Positions 43,014 through 52,133 of a stretch of 64,000 nucleotides of DNA are shown here, piece after piece; positions within the stretch are counted from its first letter, which is position 1, and each line of letters starts with the position of its first letter. Source of the DNA: a bacterium (GTDB taxonomy: Bacteria > Planctomycetota > Planctomycetia > Pirellulales > Pirellulaceae). The notes beneath the pieces were generated by a model. It was not told the origin of the DNA and did no database searches. It was given only the letters and a program-made list of their open reading frames with translations. A program made the translations under genes and the position numbers. Location: assembly GCA_016124445.1 (NCBI GenBank), contig WGNR01000006.1:124001-188000 (forward strand), in the 5' to 3' direction.

Positions 43014-44921
43014 ATGCCGAGAATCCAACAGTTATCTGCAAGCGTCGTGAACAAAATCGCTGCCGGCGAGGTGATCGAGCGGCCAGCGAGCGCCGTGAAA
43101 GAGTTGATGGAAAACTCGCTCGATGCCGGTGCCACGCGGATTGATGTCGTTATCGAGCATGGCGGGGCCGAACTGATCCGAATCGCCGACGATGGCTGCG
43201 GGATCGCGCCGGAAGATATGCCGCTCTCGATCGCTTCGCACGCCACCAGCAAGATCGGCAATGCCGATGACTTGTTTCATGTCTGCACTCTGGGGTTTCG
43301 CGGAGAAGCGCTCGCGTCGATCTCGGAAGTCAGTCACTTCCTGCTTCGTAGTCGCCCGCACGATCAAGATTGTGGCAGCGAAATGCTGGTCCATGGCGGT
43401 ACCGTGCAGGAAGCACAGCCGTGCGGTTGTCCTCCTGGGACAATCATCGAGATCCGCAATCTGTTCTACAACACGCCGGTTCGCAAGAAGTTTTTGAAGA
43501 CCACGCAAACCGAGTTCGGGCACATCAGCGAAGCGTTCACGCGGATCGCGCTGGCACATCCGCATGTGCACTTCACGTTGAAGCATGGCACGCGTGTGGT
43601 TCACGATCTGCCTCCCAGTAATGATCTTCGACAACGCGTGCATGTATTCTTCGGGGCGGAAATCGCGGATCAACTGATTGAGGTCGAAAGCCAGAACGAA
43701 CAGGTCACCTTGCGGGGATACGTTGGTAATCCTCGTTTCAGCCGCAGCAACAACCGGATGCAGTACCTGTTTCTCAATGGCCGCTTCATCAAAGACCGGG
43801 CCTTGCAGCATGCCCTGGGGGAAGCGTATCGCGGATTGCTTTTGCACGGGCGTTATCCGATGGCCTTCCTGCAAATGAACATGCCGCCTGAGATGGTTGA
43901 CGTAAACGTTCATCCGACAAAGCTGGAAGTCCGTTTTCAAGATAGCGGCCGGATCTATAGTCAGCTGCTGGGGACGCTGCGAACGAAGTTTCTGACTTCG
44001 AATCTCGACGCGACCTATCGCCCGGCTGGCGATGCGGCCCCCACTGAAAACGGCGATATGCAATCGGCCGAGGCACTGCGGGAGGAACTGGTGGCGTGGG
44101 CCAAGGGTGCCGTCGATGTGGAGGGCAATTCGGCGTCTGGCCAACCACGGCAAACTGACTTCGACCTCGACTTCCGCAGCGAGCGACGTTCGCCGCTGCA
44201 GCTAACACCGTTCAATCGCTCGGAAGTCGGAGCCGGCACGCTGCCGCTTCCGCCAATCCCCAGTGGCGTCACGCCGGCTCATTTGCGGGAAGAGGAAAAC
44301 GGCGAAGTACCAATTGAAGAGACCGAAAGCCGTGGTGGCGGGGTCGGATCGCAGCAGCGGGCCATCCAATTGCACAATCGATATCTGATCGCCGAAACCG
44401 AAGAAGGGATGGCGGTGATCGACCAGCACGCGCTGCACGAACGGATTCTATACGAAGAACTCCGCGAGAAAGCCCTGGCGCGGCGATTGGAAGTCCAGCG
44501 GATGTTGGTCCCGGAGACGCTGAATCTTTCGGCCCAGGAATTCGCCGCCGTCGAGGCCTCGATCGAGACGCTGGCCCAGATTGGGATCGAGATCGAAGCA
44601 TTTGGGGGCGATACGGTCCTCATTCGGAGCTACCCAGCCATCCTGGGACGCCGGAAACCGGTCGAAATCGTCCGCGAAGTGGTCGACCAACTGATGACCG
44701 AGGGCAAAAACCTTGAAAAAAGGGATTTGCTGGACGAATTGCTCCACATGATGTCGTGCAAAGCGGCCGTCAAAGCGGGGGATCGCCTGTCGAGCGAGGA
44801 AATCGACGCTCTGTTGGAGCTGCGTCATTTATGCCAGGACGCCCACCACTGTCCCCACGGGCGGCCTACGGCCCTGGTCTTTACCAAAGAGGAACTCGAC
44901 CGGAGATTCCAGCGTACGTAA
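43014..44921 (+). CDS. mutL: DNA mismatch repair protein MutL
   Basis: MutL couples mismatch recognition by MutS to strand nicking and excision. I start at ATG 43014 (MPRIQQLSASVVNKIAAGEV), giving 635 residues. The GHKL ATPase domain shows AAGEVIERP, KELMENSLDAGAT, DDGCGI and GFRGEALASI. The C-terminal domain carries the endonuclease motif DQHALHERILYE (DQHAx2Ex4E) plus the metal-site motifs CKAAVKAG and CPHGRPT, so this is a nicking MutL as in bacteria without MutH. A low-complexity linker joins the two. mutS is not in the window. Confidence 0.95.
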   Translation: MPRIQQLSASVVNKIAAGEVIERPASAVKELMENSLDAGATRIDVVIEHGGAELIRIADDGCGIAPEDMPLSIASHATSKIGNADDLFHVCTLGFRGEALASISEVSHFLLRSRPHDQDCGSEMLVHGGTVQEAQPCGCPPGTIIEIRNLFYNTPVRKKFLKTTQTEFGHISEAFTRIALAHPHVHFTLKHGTRVVHDLPPSNDLRQRVHVFFGAEIADQLIEVESQNEQVTLRGYVGNPRFSRSNNRMQYLFLNGRFIKDRALQHALGEAYRGLLLHGRYPMAFLQMNMPPEMVDVNVHPTKLEVRFQDSGRIYSQLLGTLRTKFLTSNLDATYRPAGDAAPTENGDMQSAEALREELVAWAKGAVDVEGNSASGQPRQTDFDLDFRSERRSPLQLTPFNRSEVGAGTLPLPPIPSGVTPAHLREEENGEVPIEETESRGGGVGSQQRAIQLHNRYLIAETEEGMAVIDQHALHERILYEELREKALARRLEVQRMLVPETLNLSAQEFAAVEASIETLAQIGIEIEAFGGDTVLIRSYPAILGRRKPVEIVREVVDQLMTEGKNLEKRDLLDELLHMMSCKAAVKAGDRLSSEEIDALLELRHLCQDAHHCPHGRPTALVFTKEELDRRFQRT

Positions 44922-45011
44922 AATAGTTGGTTTAGCCTGGCCTCGGTGACATGCCCCAATTTTATAACACTCCTAATTGCCCATCACGGCAGGCGACCTC
45001 GAGAAGAGCCC

Positions 45012-46502
45012 ATGATCTGCGTCAGTATCGGCCGCGGCCGACACAAACATATCATCGCCGAGCACAAGTTCCTGGTTGAACAAGGTGCCAAGCTGTGCGA
45101 ATTGCGGTTGGATTACATCAACGGCACGATCAAGCTGCGCCGCTTGCTGGAGAACCGCCCCGGTCCAGTCGTCGTGACCTACCGCCGCGAACGTGACGGC
45201 GGCCGCTACAACGGCGACGAGCAAGAGCGGCAGATGGTCCTGCGAAGTGCGATCGCCGAAGGAGCCGACTACATCGACCTGGAAGAAGATATCGCCACGT
45301 CGATTCCTCGTTATGGCAAAACCAAACGCGTCATCAGCTACCACAACTTTCGTGAAACGCCGATGGACCTGGAAGGTTTGCACTACCGCATGCAGCGGTG
45401 CGATCCCGATATCATCAAGATCGCGACGATGGCCAACTCGCCGCAGGACAACGTTCGCATCCTGGAACTGGCCCGTAACAGCGAGATTCCGACGATCGGT
45501 CTCTGCATGGGCGACATGGGCATGCCTTCGCGGATTCTGGGCGGTCGTTTCGGTTGCCCATTCACCTACGCCACCAGCAGCAACGAGCGAACGCTGGCCC
45601 CTGGTCAGATTGGCTTTCGCCAGATGATCGATGTCTATCGCTACGAAGAGATCACCGACGATACTGAACTGTTCGGCGTGGTGGCTGACCCGATCGGTCA
45701 TAGTCTGAGCCCCCATTTGCACAATGCAGCCTTCATCGCCCAGGGCATGGACCGTCGTTACCTTCCCTTTCGGGTCCCACGCGAACATCTCGGAATCTTT
45801 TTGAACGAGGTTTGCCCGCAACTCGGAGTGAAAGGCCTGAGCGTCACCATTCCACATAAAGAAGCCGCAGCCAAGTTCGTCAAAGTGGCTGACGAGGCGG
45901 TCCAAGGGGTCGGTGCGACCAACACGCTTGTGTTCGGTGAAGGAGGCCCCTATGGCTACAACACTGACTGCCAATCGGCGATGGAAAGCCTGGACACGAT
46001 CCTTCCACCTGAACGCCGCGGAGAGTCTCTCGAAGGGATGCGGGTCTTGATGCTTGGCAGCGGCGGGGTCGCTCGCGGATTGGTGTGGGCGCTGATTCAA
46101 CGGAAGGCTTCGGTCGTGATTTCGAGCCGAACGCTCGAAAACGCCGAGGAACTGGCGATTCAATTCAAATGCCGACCTATCCACTGGGAAGACCGCGGTT
46201 CGGTGCAGCCTGATATTCTGATCAACGGCACCCCGGTTGGCATGCATCCCAACGTCAATGAATCGCCCTTCGAGAAACGCTGGATCAAACCGAAGATGGT
46301 TGTCTTCGACACGGTCTATAACCCGGAGCAAACGCTGCTGATCAAAGAGGCCCGCCAGGTCGGTGCCAAGGTTGTGACCGGGGTCGAGATGTTCGTCCGC
46401 CAGGCAGCCCTGCAGTTCAAATATTTCACGGGGGTTGAAACCTCTCGGGAACTGATGCGCAGCACGCTGAAGCAATTGACCGGGGCGGTGCGGACCAGTT
46501 GA
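45012..46502 (+). CDS. aroDE: Bifunctional 3-dehydroquinate dehydratase / shikimate dehydrogenase
   Basis: This 496-residue fusion carries two successive shikimate-pathway activities. Residues about 1-215 are a type I dehydroquinase: the Schiff-base lysine is Lys136 in DIIKIATMA and the catalytic His111 is in ISYHNF. Residues about 220-490 are shikimate dehydrogenase: GVVADPIGHSLSPHLHN, the catalytic Lys in VTIPHKEAA, NTDCQSAM, and GSGGVARGLVWAL for NADP. The start ATG 45012 follows a GAAGAG-like site. The same fusion order occurs in plants and chlamydiae. aroK begins 11 bases later. Confidence 0.93.
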   Translation: MICVSIGRGRHKHIIAEHKFLVEQGAKLCELRLDYINGTIKLRRLLENRPGPVVVTYRRERDGGRYNGDEQERQMVLRSAIAEGADYIDLEEDIATSIPRYGKTKRVISYHNFRETPMDLEGLHYRMQRCDPDIIKIATMANSPQDNVRILELARNSEIPTIGLCMGDMGMPSRILGGRFGCPFTYATSSNERTLAPGQIGFRQMIDVYRYEEITDDTELFGVVADPIGHSLSPHLHNAAFIAQGMDRRYLPFRVPREHLGIFLNEVCPQLGVKGLSVTIPHKEAAAKFVKVADEAVQGVGATNTLVFGEGGPYGYNTDCQSAMESLDTILPPERRGESLEGMRVLMLGSGGVARGLVWALIQRKASVVISSRTLENAEELAIQFKCRPIHWEDRGSVQPDILINGTPVGMHPNVNESPFEKRWIKPKMVVFDTVYNPEQTLLIKEARQVGAKVVTGVEMFVRQAALQFKYFTGVETSRELMRSTLKQLTGAVRTS

Positions 46503-46513
46503 ACGGCAACGGC

Positions 46514-47050
46514 ATGAATCTGGCACTGATCGGCTACCGTGGAACCGGCAAGTCGCACGCTGGCAGGCTGTTGGCCGAGCGGCTTGCTTGGCCGATGATC
46601 GATGCTGATATTTGGGTCGAACAACAAGCGGGCCGATCGATCGCGGAGATCTTTGCCGCAGAAGGGGAGACCGGTTTCCGTGATCGGGAAAGCCAAGCTC
46701 TGGTGAAATTAACCGAAGCCAGCGGTCAAATTCTTTCGCTTGGTGGCGGAGTTATCCTTCGTGCGGAAAATCGACAGCGAATCGCCGAACGCTGTTTTAC
46801 GGTCTGGCTGACCGCATCTGCTACGGAGATAGCGCGGCGGCTGGCCAGGGACGATCAGACCCAAACGCGCCGGCCGAGTTTGACCGGTAAGCCGACGCTC
46901 CACGAGATTGAAGAAGTTCTGACGGCCCGCTTGCCCCTGTACCGTGAATCTGCCAACATCACCATCGATACCGAGGGGAAATCGCCCGAGGAGGTGGTCC
47001 AGTCAATCCTCGCACAGCTTCCGTCGTCGTTAACGCAGAAAGAACAGTAA
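46514..47050 (+). CDS. aroK: Shikimate kinase
   Basis: AroK phosphorylates shikimate, the step after AroE. The 178-residue protein has Walker A GYRGTGKS (7-14), the shikimate-binding Asp in MIDADIWVE and Arg in GFRDRES, LSLGGGV, and a lid with TRRPSLTG. I prefer the ATG at 46514; a TTG at 46499 that overlaps the aroDE stop is possible. It sits between aroDE and the prepilin peptidase with almost no gap, so the three form one operon. Confidence 0.93.
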   Translation: MNLALIGYRGTGKSHAGRLLAERLAWPMIDADIWVEQQAGRSIAEIFAAEGETGFRDRESQALVKLTEASGQILSLGGGVILRAENRQRIAERCFTVWLTASATEIARRLARDDQTQTRRPSLTGKPTLHEIEEVLTARLPLYRESANITIDTEGKSPEEVVQSILAQLPSSLTQKEQ

Positions 47051-47051
47051 C

Positions 47052-48350
47052 GTGGATTGGTGGGCTCACCTGGTTTCACTTTGGCTGGCAGTTCCGCTGT
47101 CGGCCCGGCTGATCGTGCTGTTTGTTGTGGGTGCGATCGTGGGGGGGCAATTGAACCGGGCCATCTATCGTTGGACCTGGGTTCCGAAGTTCTATGATCC
47201 CTGGACCAAACCATTGCCGGAGGCTCCGCCGCGGAGTCTCTTCGATAAAGTCCCAGTCTTCGGCTGGTTGGGATTGGCCCGCGAAAGCAAGCTGCATGGC
47301 ACTGCCCACTGGGTGCAGCCCTTCTTGGTCGAACTGGGCTGTGGATTCTTCTTTGCGTGGTATTACCAGTTTGTGATCGCTGGCAATTTGCTGCCGTTGG
47401 CAATCAATGTCGTGCCGAGCGAGGCCGCGCTGCATTCGATCTATCTCCAGCACATGGTTCTGGTTTGCCTGATGGTGATTGCCACGTTCATCGACTTTGA
47501 TTCCCGTACGATTCCGGACTTGGTCACGGTGCCTGGGTTCGTGCTGGCACTCTTGCTTTGCGGGTTACTGCCGTTTGTCGGATTGCCTATCCCGGATGGG
47601 CATCCGTTTTTCGCGCTCGCTGGTCCTGGGGAAGAAGTCCCGATGATTCCGCTGAACGCTGCGATTCTCGAATCATGGCCGGAATCATTTCAGAGTGGGG
47701 CGGCCTTGGCGGTGGGATTGTTCGTCAGCTTCGCTTGGTGGTTTGCGATTTGCCCGAAGTTGATCTGGTTGAAAGGGGGAGTGCGTAAGTTCTTCCGCTA
47801 CTTCGTGGCAAGCTTCTATCGTTACTCGCTCAACGTGCAATACCTGGGCCTGCTTGCGGTGGTGTTGGCGTTTGTCACCGCGGCTTATTTCCTGGGGGGG
47901 ACGGCCGTTTGGCAGGCGGTCTTCACGGCGCTGTTGGGGATGGCCTTCGCCGGCCTTTTGATTTGGCTGGTGCGGTTCTTCGCCAGCCTGGCGATGGGGC
48001 AAGAAGCGATGGGCTTCGGCGATGTTACCCTGATGTGCATGATCGGCGCTTACATCGGCTGGCAGCCAGTGATGGTGATCTTCTTCCTGGCACCGTTCAT
48101 TGCCTGCGTGTTTGCGGTGATCAACTACCTGCTAACCGGCGATGCCTACCTGGCCTACGGTCCGTACCTATGCATCGGCACGCTGCTGACGATGATCTTC
48201 TGGGCCCGCATTTGGCAGCAATATGGCCCTCTGCTGCAACTGGGGCCGTGGCTGCCGGCCATCTTCCTGGCTTTGCCAGTCGTGCTGGGGCTGATGCTGG
48301 TGACCTGGGGCTGGATCAAGTACACGTTTATCTATCGGGATGAGAGCTAG
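47052..48350 (+). CDS. Prepilin peptidase, A24 family
   Basis: This membrane aspartyl protease cleaves (and may methylate) type IV prepilin-like leaders. The 432-residue protein has about nine membrane segments. Catalytic Asp residues are in ATFIDFDSRTIPD (Asp148) and MGFGDVTLM. The N-terminal cytoplasmic loop keeps the DKVPVFGWLGL match of the methyltransferase-associated domain but lacks its usual CxxC pairs. The GTG start at 47052 is one base after the aroK stop, so it is translationally coupled to the shikimate genes. A region of about 110 extra residues separates the two Asp motifs. Confidence 0.85.
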   Translation: MDWWAHLVSLWLAVPLSARLIVLFVVGAIVGGQLNRAIYRWTWVPKFYDPWTKPLPEAPPRSLFDKVPVFGWLGLARESKLHGTAHWVQPFLVELGCGFFFAWYYQFVIAGNLLPLAINVVPSEAALHSIYLQHMVLVCLMVIATFIDFDSRTIPDLVTVPGFVLALLLCGLLPFVGLPIPDGHPFFALAGPGEEVPMIPLNAAILESWPESFQSGAALAVGLFVSFAWWFAICPKLIWLKGGVRKFFRYFVASFYRYSLNVQYLGLLAVVLAFVTAAYFLGGTAVWQAVFTALLGMAFAGLLIWLVRFFASLAMGQEAMGFGDVTLMCMIGAYIGWQPVMVIFFLAPFIACVFAVINYLLTGDAYLAYGPYLCIGTLLTMIFWARIWQQYGPLLQLGPWLPAIFLALPVVLGLMLVTWGWIKYTFIYRDES

Positions 48351-48406
48351 ATCCCTCCCACCAGGCCACAAATCGTGAGCTATCCTTGCTCGAAGGGAAC
48401 GCAAAC

Positions 48407-48985
48407 ATGTTGTGGTTTGAAACGATCGACAATCTAAACGCCGCTCAAAACCTGGTCCGTGGCCGAAGGTACGGAATCATCCAGGTCGAAGCAGGCTCGT
48501 TTCGTTCGCTGTCGTTTCGTCCCTGGCCGAAGTTGATTTCCCGGGTCGAGATTGAAACGCTCGGCCGGTGGAAACATGCCAGGGGAGGGGACCATTGCCG
48601 CTTGTATTACAACTTTCCGATCACGGCTCCAGGCTTTCTGACGCTGGCCTACGTTGAATCGACCTGCCAGACGACCTGGAAAACGCTTCGCCGTAGCGTG
48701 GAAGTCTTGGACTGGATCGCCGAGGTTCGCCGGGCCAACGCGGCCGTTTGCGAACTGTCGAACGAACGGATTAGCAATCGCGTGATGCAACGCGTCGGCT
48801 GGCAGCCGCACTGCGAGCATCTTGCCGGGCGGCATTTCATCAAGCGGTATTATGGCGAGTACCCGCAGCACGATTGGCTTCCTCCAGTGGAAGACCCCGC
48901 CAGCAGCTTCCGCCGGAAGATCGAATCTCTTGACCTGGGCAATACTTTCGCTCCAGGAGAGCTGGCAAATCGGCCTTGTCGCTGA
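48407..48985 (+). CDS. Hypothetical protein, possible GNAT-like fold
   Basis: The 192-residue product is not recognised with confidence. The ATG at 48407 is preceded by AAGGGA. The segment NERISNRVMQRVGWQPHCEHLAGRHF (about 128-153; quoted only for its pattern in parts NERISNRVMQRVGW and GRHFIKRYYG) resembles the 'N..S..V..K.GF' motif B of GNAT acyltransferases, but motif A is not obvious. No signal or membrane segment. It follows the prepilin peptidase by 56 bases. Confidence 0.55.
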   Translation: MLWFETIDNLNAAQNLVRGRRYGIIQVEAGSFRSLSFRPWPKLISRVEIETLGRWKHARGGDHCRLYYNFPITAPGFLTLAYVESTCQTTWKTLRRSVEVLDWIAEVRRANAAVCELSNERISNRVMQRVGWQPHCEHLAGRHFIKRYYGEYPQHDWLPPVEDPASSFRRKIESLDLGNTFAPGELANRPCR

Positions 48986-49060
48986 TCGGAGGGGGTGCTA
49001 ATATCCCGCCTCGATTCTCCGATTTTGCCTCAAGTTTCCCTGGCCTTTTGCCGACATGCC

Positions 49061-49861
49061 ATGTTCCGTCTAAGCTGTCTGACATTGGTTTTGCTAGCAG
49101 TTGCCGCTCTGGGCTGTAATCAGAATGCAGCCTGGCGTCAGCAACAGGTTCTTGCGCAGCAGCAGACTCAAGCCCAGATCGCCGAATTCGAACGGCGTGC
49201 TTCGGGGCTCGATGCATCGAACCAGGATCTGCATTCGCAGCTAGCCCAGGCCCAGCAGCAGTCGAAGATCTTGCAGGACGAGCTAGGCCTGCTTCGCCGA
49301 CAATTGACCGACACAACCAGCCAGCTGGCCCAATCTCAGGCCCTGGCCAAAGAAAAAGAGCAAAAGGTCCAAACGCTGATGGCGTCGACGCAGTACCGCG
49401 GCGGAGCGGTCATTCGGCCGAACAACAGCCTAACGGCCGATCTCAGCAAGATTCAAATCGCCGGCGTGAATGCCCGGCAAGATGGCGATGTGATCCGGAT
49501 CGAGGTCCCCGCCGATATGCTGTTCCAGTCAGGCACCAACACGCTGGTCCCAGGGGCCGACAACGTCCTGTCTCAGGTCGTTGGAACGCTGCAGCGAGAT
49601 TTTCCCCAAAACAAAATCGGCGTTGAAGGTCATACCGACAACCAGCCGGTTCGCCCCCCTTATACCTCCAGCCACCAGCTTTCGGCCAGCATGGCCCAGT
49701 CGATCTTCGATCAGTTGACGACCCGTTACGGAATGAATCCAACGCGGTTGGTCGTCGTCGGGCATGGAGCCAATCACCCGATCGTCTCGAACGCGACCCC
49801 CGCCGGCCAGCAGCGCAATCGCCGCATCGACCTGGTCATCTATCCGGAATCGAGCGACTAG
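49061..49861 (+). CDS. OmpA/MotB-type lipoprotein
   Basis: The product (266 residues from ATG 49061) begins with a signal sequence (MFRLSCLTLVLLAVAALGC) that ends in a degenerate lipobox, so Cys19 would be acylated. A Gln-rich coiled coil follows (about 25-110). The C-terminal OmpA-like domain (about 140-262) has the peptidoglycan-binding segments IGVEGHTDNQPV and VVGHGANHPI...QQRNRRIDLVI with the Asp and Arg that bind diaminopimelate. It probably tethers the outer membrane to the cell wall. It does not carry the membrane anchor of MotB, so a stator role is unlikely. Confidence 0.85.
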   Translation: MFRLSCLTLVLLAVAALGCNQNAAWRQQQVLAQQQTQAQIAEFERRASGLDASNQDLHSQLAQAQQQSKILQDELGLLRRQLTDTTSQLAQSQALAKEKEQKVQTLMASTQYRGGAVIRPNNSLTADLSKIQIAGVNARQDGDVIRIEVPADMLFQSGTNTLVPGADNVLSQVVGTLQRDFPQNKIGVEGHTDNQPVRPPYTSSHQLSASMAQSIFDQLTTRYGMNPTRLVVVGHGANHPIVSNATPAGQQRNRRIDLVIYPESSD

Positions 49862-49882
49862 ATCTCCCGGAATTACATTCTC

Positions 49883-49966
49883 TTAGCCCCGTTGGGGCTA
49901 AATCTTTTACGGGAACAACGACCAGGGGCTTGCGCCCCTGGCTATTCCATGCCTCCTCTTCGAGGC
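49883..49966. repeat. Cluster of short palindromes (REP-like)
   Basis: Three hairpins follow one another: TTAGCCCC-GTT-GGGGCTAA (49883-49901), CCAGGGGC-TTGC-GCCCCTGG (49922-49941) and GCCTC-N6-GAGGC (49951-49966). They lie 21 bases after the OmpA-like gene. The first two have the look of dispersed intergenic palindromes; I cannot test their copy number. Confidence 0.5.
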
Positions 49967-50128
49967 TAGGAACCCTTAATTCCCGGTCTGACGAACCGTT
50001 TCGTTTCGAATTACAATAAGTGCACCAGGGCGAACTTTCGCCTGGGGTTGGTGTCCGCCGAGGGGATGTTGTTTTCCCTTCCACGCGGTCGGTTCGATCT
50101 TCCAGCGTCTTTTGAACTTGTTTGCCTG

Positions 50129-50737
50129 ATGATAACGATCGTCGATTACCAGATGGGTAACCTCCGCAGTGTCCAGAAAGCCTTCGAGAGGACTGGGCAC
50201 GAGGCTCATATTTCGAGCGATCCAGGCGAAATCGCCGCGGCCAGCAAAGTGGTTTTGCCTGGCGTCGGGGCTTGTGGCGACGCGGTTGACGAGCTACGCC
50301 GCCGAGACCTGGTCGGGCCGATCAAAGACCAAATCGACGCCGGCACGCCGTTTCTGGGCATTTGCCTCGGTCTGCAGATGCTGTTCGACGTCAGCTACGA
50401 AGGGGGCGAGCACGAAGGCCTGGGGATTTTCCCCGGCGAGGTGGTCAAGTTCGACCTGCCGCACGGTTTCAAAGTGCCGCACATGGGCTGGAATCAGGCC
50501 AAGTTCCTCAAAAGGCCCCCCATCTTTGAAGGGATCGACGAAGGGACCCATTTCTACTTTGTCCATTCGTACTATGTCGTGCCCAAAGATCCCGACATCG
50601 TTGCCATTCAGGCCGACTATGGCGGACCGTTTTGTGCCGCGATCTGGAAAGACAATCTCTTCGCCACGCAGTTTCACCCCGAAAAGAGCCAAGAGGCGGG
50701 GCTGAAGGTGCTGAAGAACTTTGCTGAACTCACCTGA
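50129..50737 (+). CDS. hisH: Imidazole glycerol phosphate synthase, glutaminase subunit
   Basis: HisH hydrolyses glutamine and channels ammonia to HisF in histidine biosynthesis. The 202-residue protein has the class I glutamine amidotransferase triad: Cys79 in GICLGLQ, and His/Glu in TQFHPEKS near residue 185. VDYQMGNLRSV at the N-terminus is typical. I chose the ATG at 50129, though no strong ribosome-binding site precedes it. hisA follows after 117 bases; hisF, the synthase partner, is not in the window. Confidence 0.94.
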   Translation: MITIVDYQMGNLRSVQKAFERTGHEAHISSDPGEIAAASKVVLPGVGACGDAVDELRRRDLVGPIKDQIDAGTPFLGICLGLQMLFDVSYEGGEHEGLGIFPGEVVKFDLPHGFKVPHMGWNQAKFLKRPPIFEGIDEGTHFYFVHSYYVVPKDPDIVAIQADYGGPFCAAIWKDNLFATQFHPEKSQEAGLKVLKNFAELT

Positions 50738-50854
50738 GACATCATCCACGGAATTCTTCCCTGGCGGCCAATTTGGTTGCCCCTTCTTTATTCATTTGAG
50801 ATATTGCCAACACGCTGAGGGTTGAACCGACTCGGCGGCGAAAGGACCCTGACC

Positions 50855-51571
50855 ATGCAGATTTGGCCCGCGATCGACCTTCTCGGCGGCAAGTGCGTTC
50901 GTCTTCAGCAAGGCGACTACAACCGCGAAACGGTCTATGGCGACGACCCAGCCGAGATGGCTAAACGTTGGGTTGCCGAAGGAGCCGACTGTTTGCACCT
51001 GGTCGATCTGGACGGGGCCAAAGATGGCAGCCTGAAGAATCGCGAGGCAATCTCAGCGATCGTCGCGGCGGTTGATATTCCCTGCGAAGTTGGCGGCGGA
51101 ATCCGCAGCGAAGAAACGATCAGTCAGCTTCTCGAGTTGGGTCTTACTCGGCTGGTGATCGGTACCAAGGCACTGCGCGAGCCTGATTGGTTTGCCGAAA
51201 TGTGCGAGAAGTTCCCCGGCAAGCTGGTTCTGGGGATCGATGCGAAAGAGGGAATGGTCGCAACCGATGGCTGGCTGGAAGTGAGCAGCACTTCGGCGAT
51301 CGACCTGGCCAAAACGTACGAACATCTGCCGATCGCCGCGATCATCTACACCGACATCGCCACCGACGGGATGCTGGCCGGGCCGAATGTCGAAGCAATG
51401 CAGGCCATGAAACAGGCCGTCAAACTGCCGGTGGTCGCTTCAGGCGGGGTGACTTCGGTCGAAGATGTGAAAAACCTGGCCGTCGCCGGGCTCGATGGAG
51501 CGATCGTCGGGCGTTCGCTCTATGAAGGGCGATTGACCGTGAAGGATGCTGTTCAAGCGGCTGCTGTGTGA
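50855..51571 (+). CDS. hisA: ProFAR isomerase (HisA)
   Basis: HisA is the TIM-barrel isomerase that converts ProFAR to PRFAR, the substrate of HisF/HisH. The 238-residue protein starts at ATG 50855 with AAGGA nine bases upstream. It has the catalytic Asp8 in WPAIDLLGGKCVRL, the CEVGGGIR phosphate-binding loop, the second catalytic Asp in IIYTDIATDGML, and SGGVTSVEDV and GAIVGRSLYEG at the C-terminal phosphate site. It is distinguished from HisF by these residues and by length. Confidence 0.95.
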   Translation: MQIWPAIDLLGGKCVRLQQGDYNRETVYGDDPAEMAKRWVAEGADCLHLVDLDGAKDGSLKNREAISAIVAAVDIPCEVGGGIRSEETISQLLELGLTRLVIGTKALREPDWFAEMCEKFPGKLVLGIDAKEGMVATDGWLEVSSTSAIDLAKTYEHLPIAAIIYTDIATDGMLAGPNVEAMQAMKQAVKLPVVASGGVTSVEDVKNLAVAGLDGAIVGRSLYEGRLTVKDAVQAAAV

Positions 51572-51606
51572 GTTGACTCTATTTCATGCCTGGCAACGAT
51601 TCACCG

Positions 51607-52127
51607 ATGCCGACTCCACCAGCAAAGCGTAGCTGGCGATTTCGTTTTAGTCTCGACATGACGATGGTTGTCGTTGCCATCTTCGACATCGTATGCCCGA
51701 TTTGATTCAAGGTCGCCCGGTCGAAGTCGTCGTCAGTAATGATGTGTACAACGTGCCTAGCGAGAAAGAGCAAACTTTGGGCGAGTCGTGGAATGACCTG
51801 GGTGACTCTTCGTTTCGCTCGATCATGATTTCTGCCGACGAGCATGACGAAATGTTAGATGGCAATTCAGCCCCATTGGTTTACGGCCACGTAACCACAT
51901 CAGATTCCACAAACGCGTTTGCAACGAGTGACTTCGAGCGGCTATAGTTTGATCGGTACGGGATGATCACGATCGTGGTGGGTGCGTTTCTGACTTATAT
52001 GGGTAGAACGGCCACATGCAATACAACTTCCAAGGTATCGACGCCGACGGAAATTAGGTGGCATAAATCTGGCAAAATACATCGGTCCCATCTGGCCAGA
52101 CTTGGTACCTGTCGTTTGGTGGAGTGA
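51607..52127 (+). pseudogene. Decayed gene with planctomycete membrane-anchor N-terminus
   Basis: From ATG 51607 a 32-codon frame reads RSWRFRFSLDMTMVVVAIFDIV, the 'FRFSLRTL.VVV' membrane-anchor start common in planctomycete proteins, but it stops at 51703-51705. Another frame takes over from about 51693 (QGRPVEVVVSND...) and runs to TAG 51945-51947; the same frame then continues to 52127 with a hydrophobic MITIVVGAFLTYMG. One frameshift plus one in-frame stop would account for this. It may instead be two or three unrelated short frames. Confidence 0.4.
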
Positions 52128-52133
52128 TGCATC

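Noticed and set aside
44973..46526. A 517-codon minus-strand frame opposite aroDE
   Set aside because: Antisense to two conserved enzyme domains.
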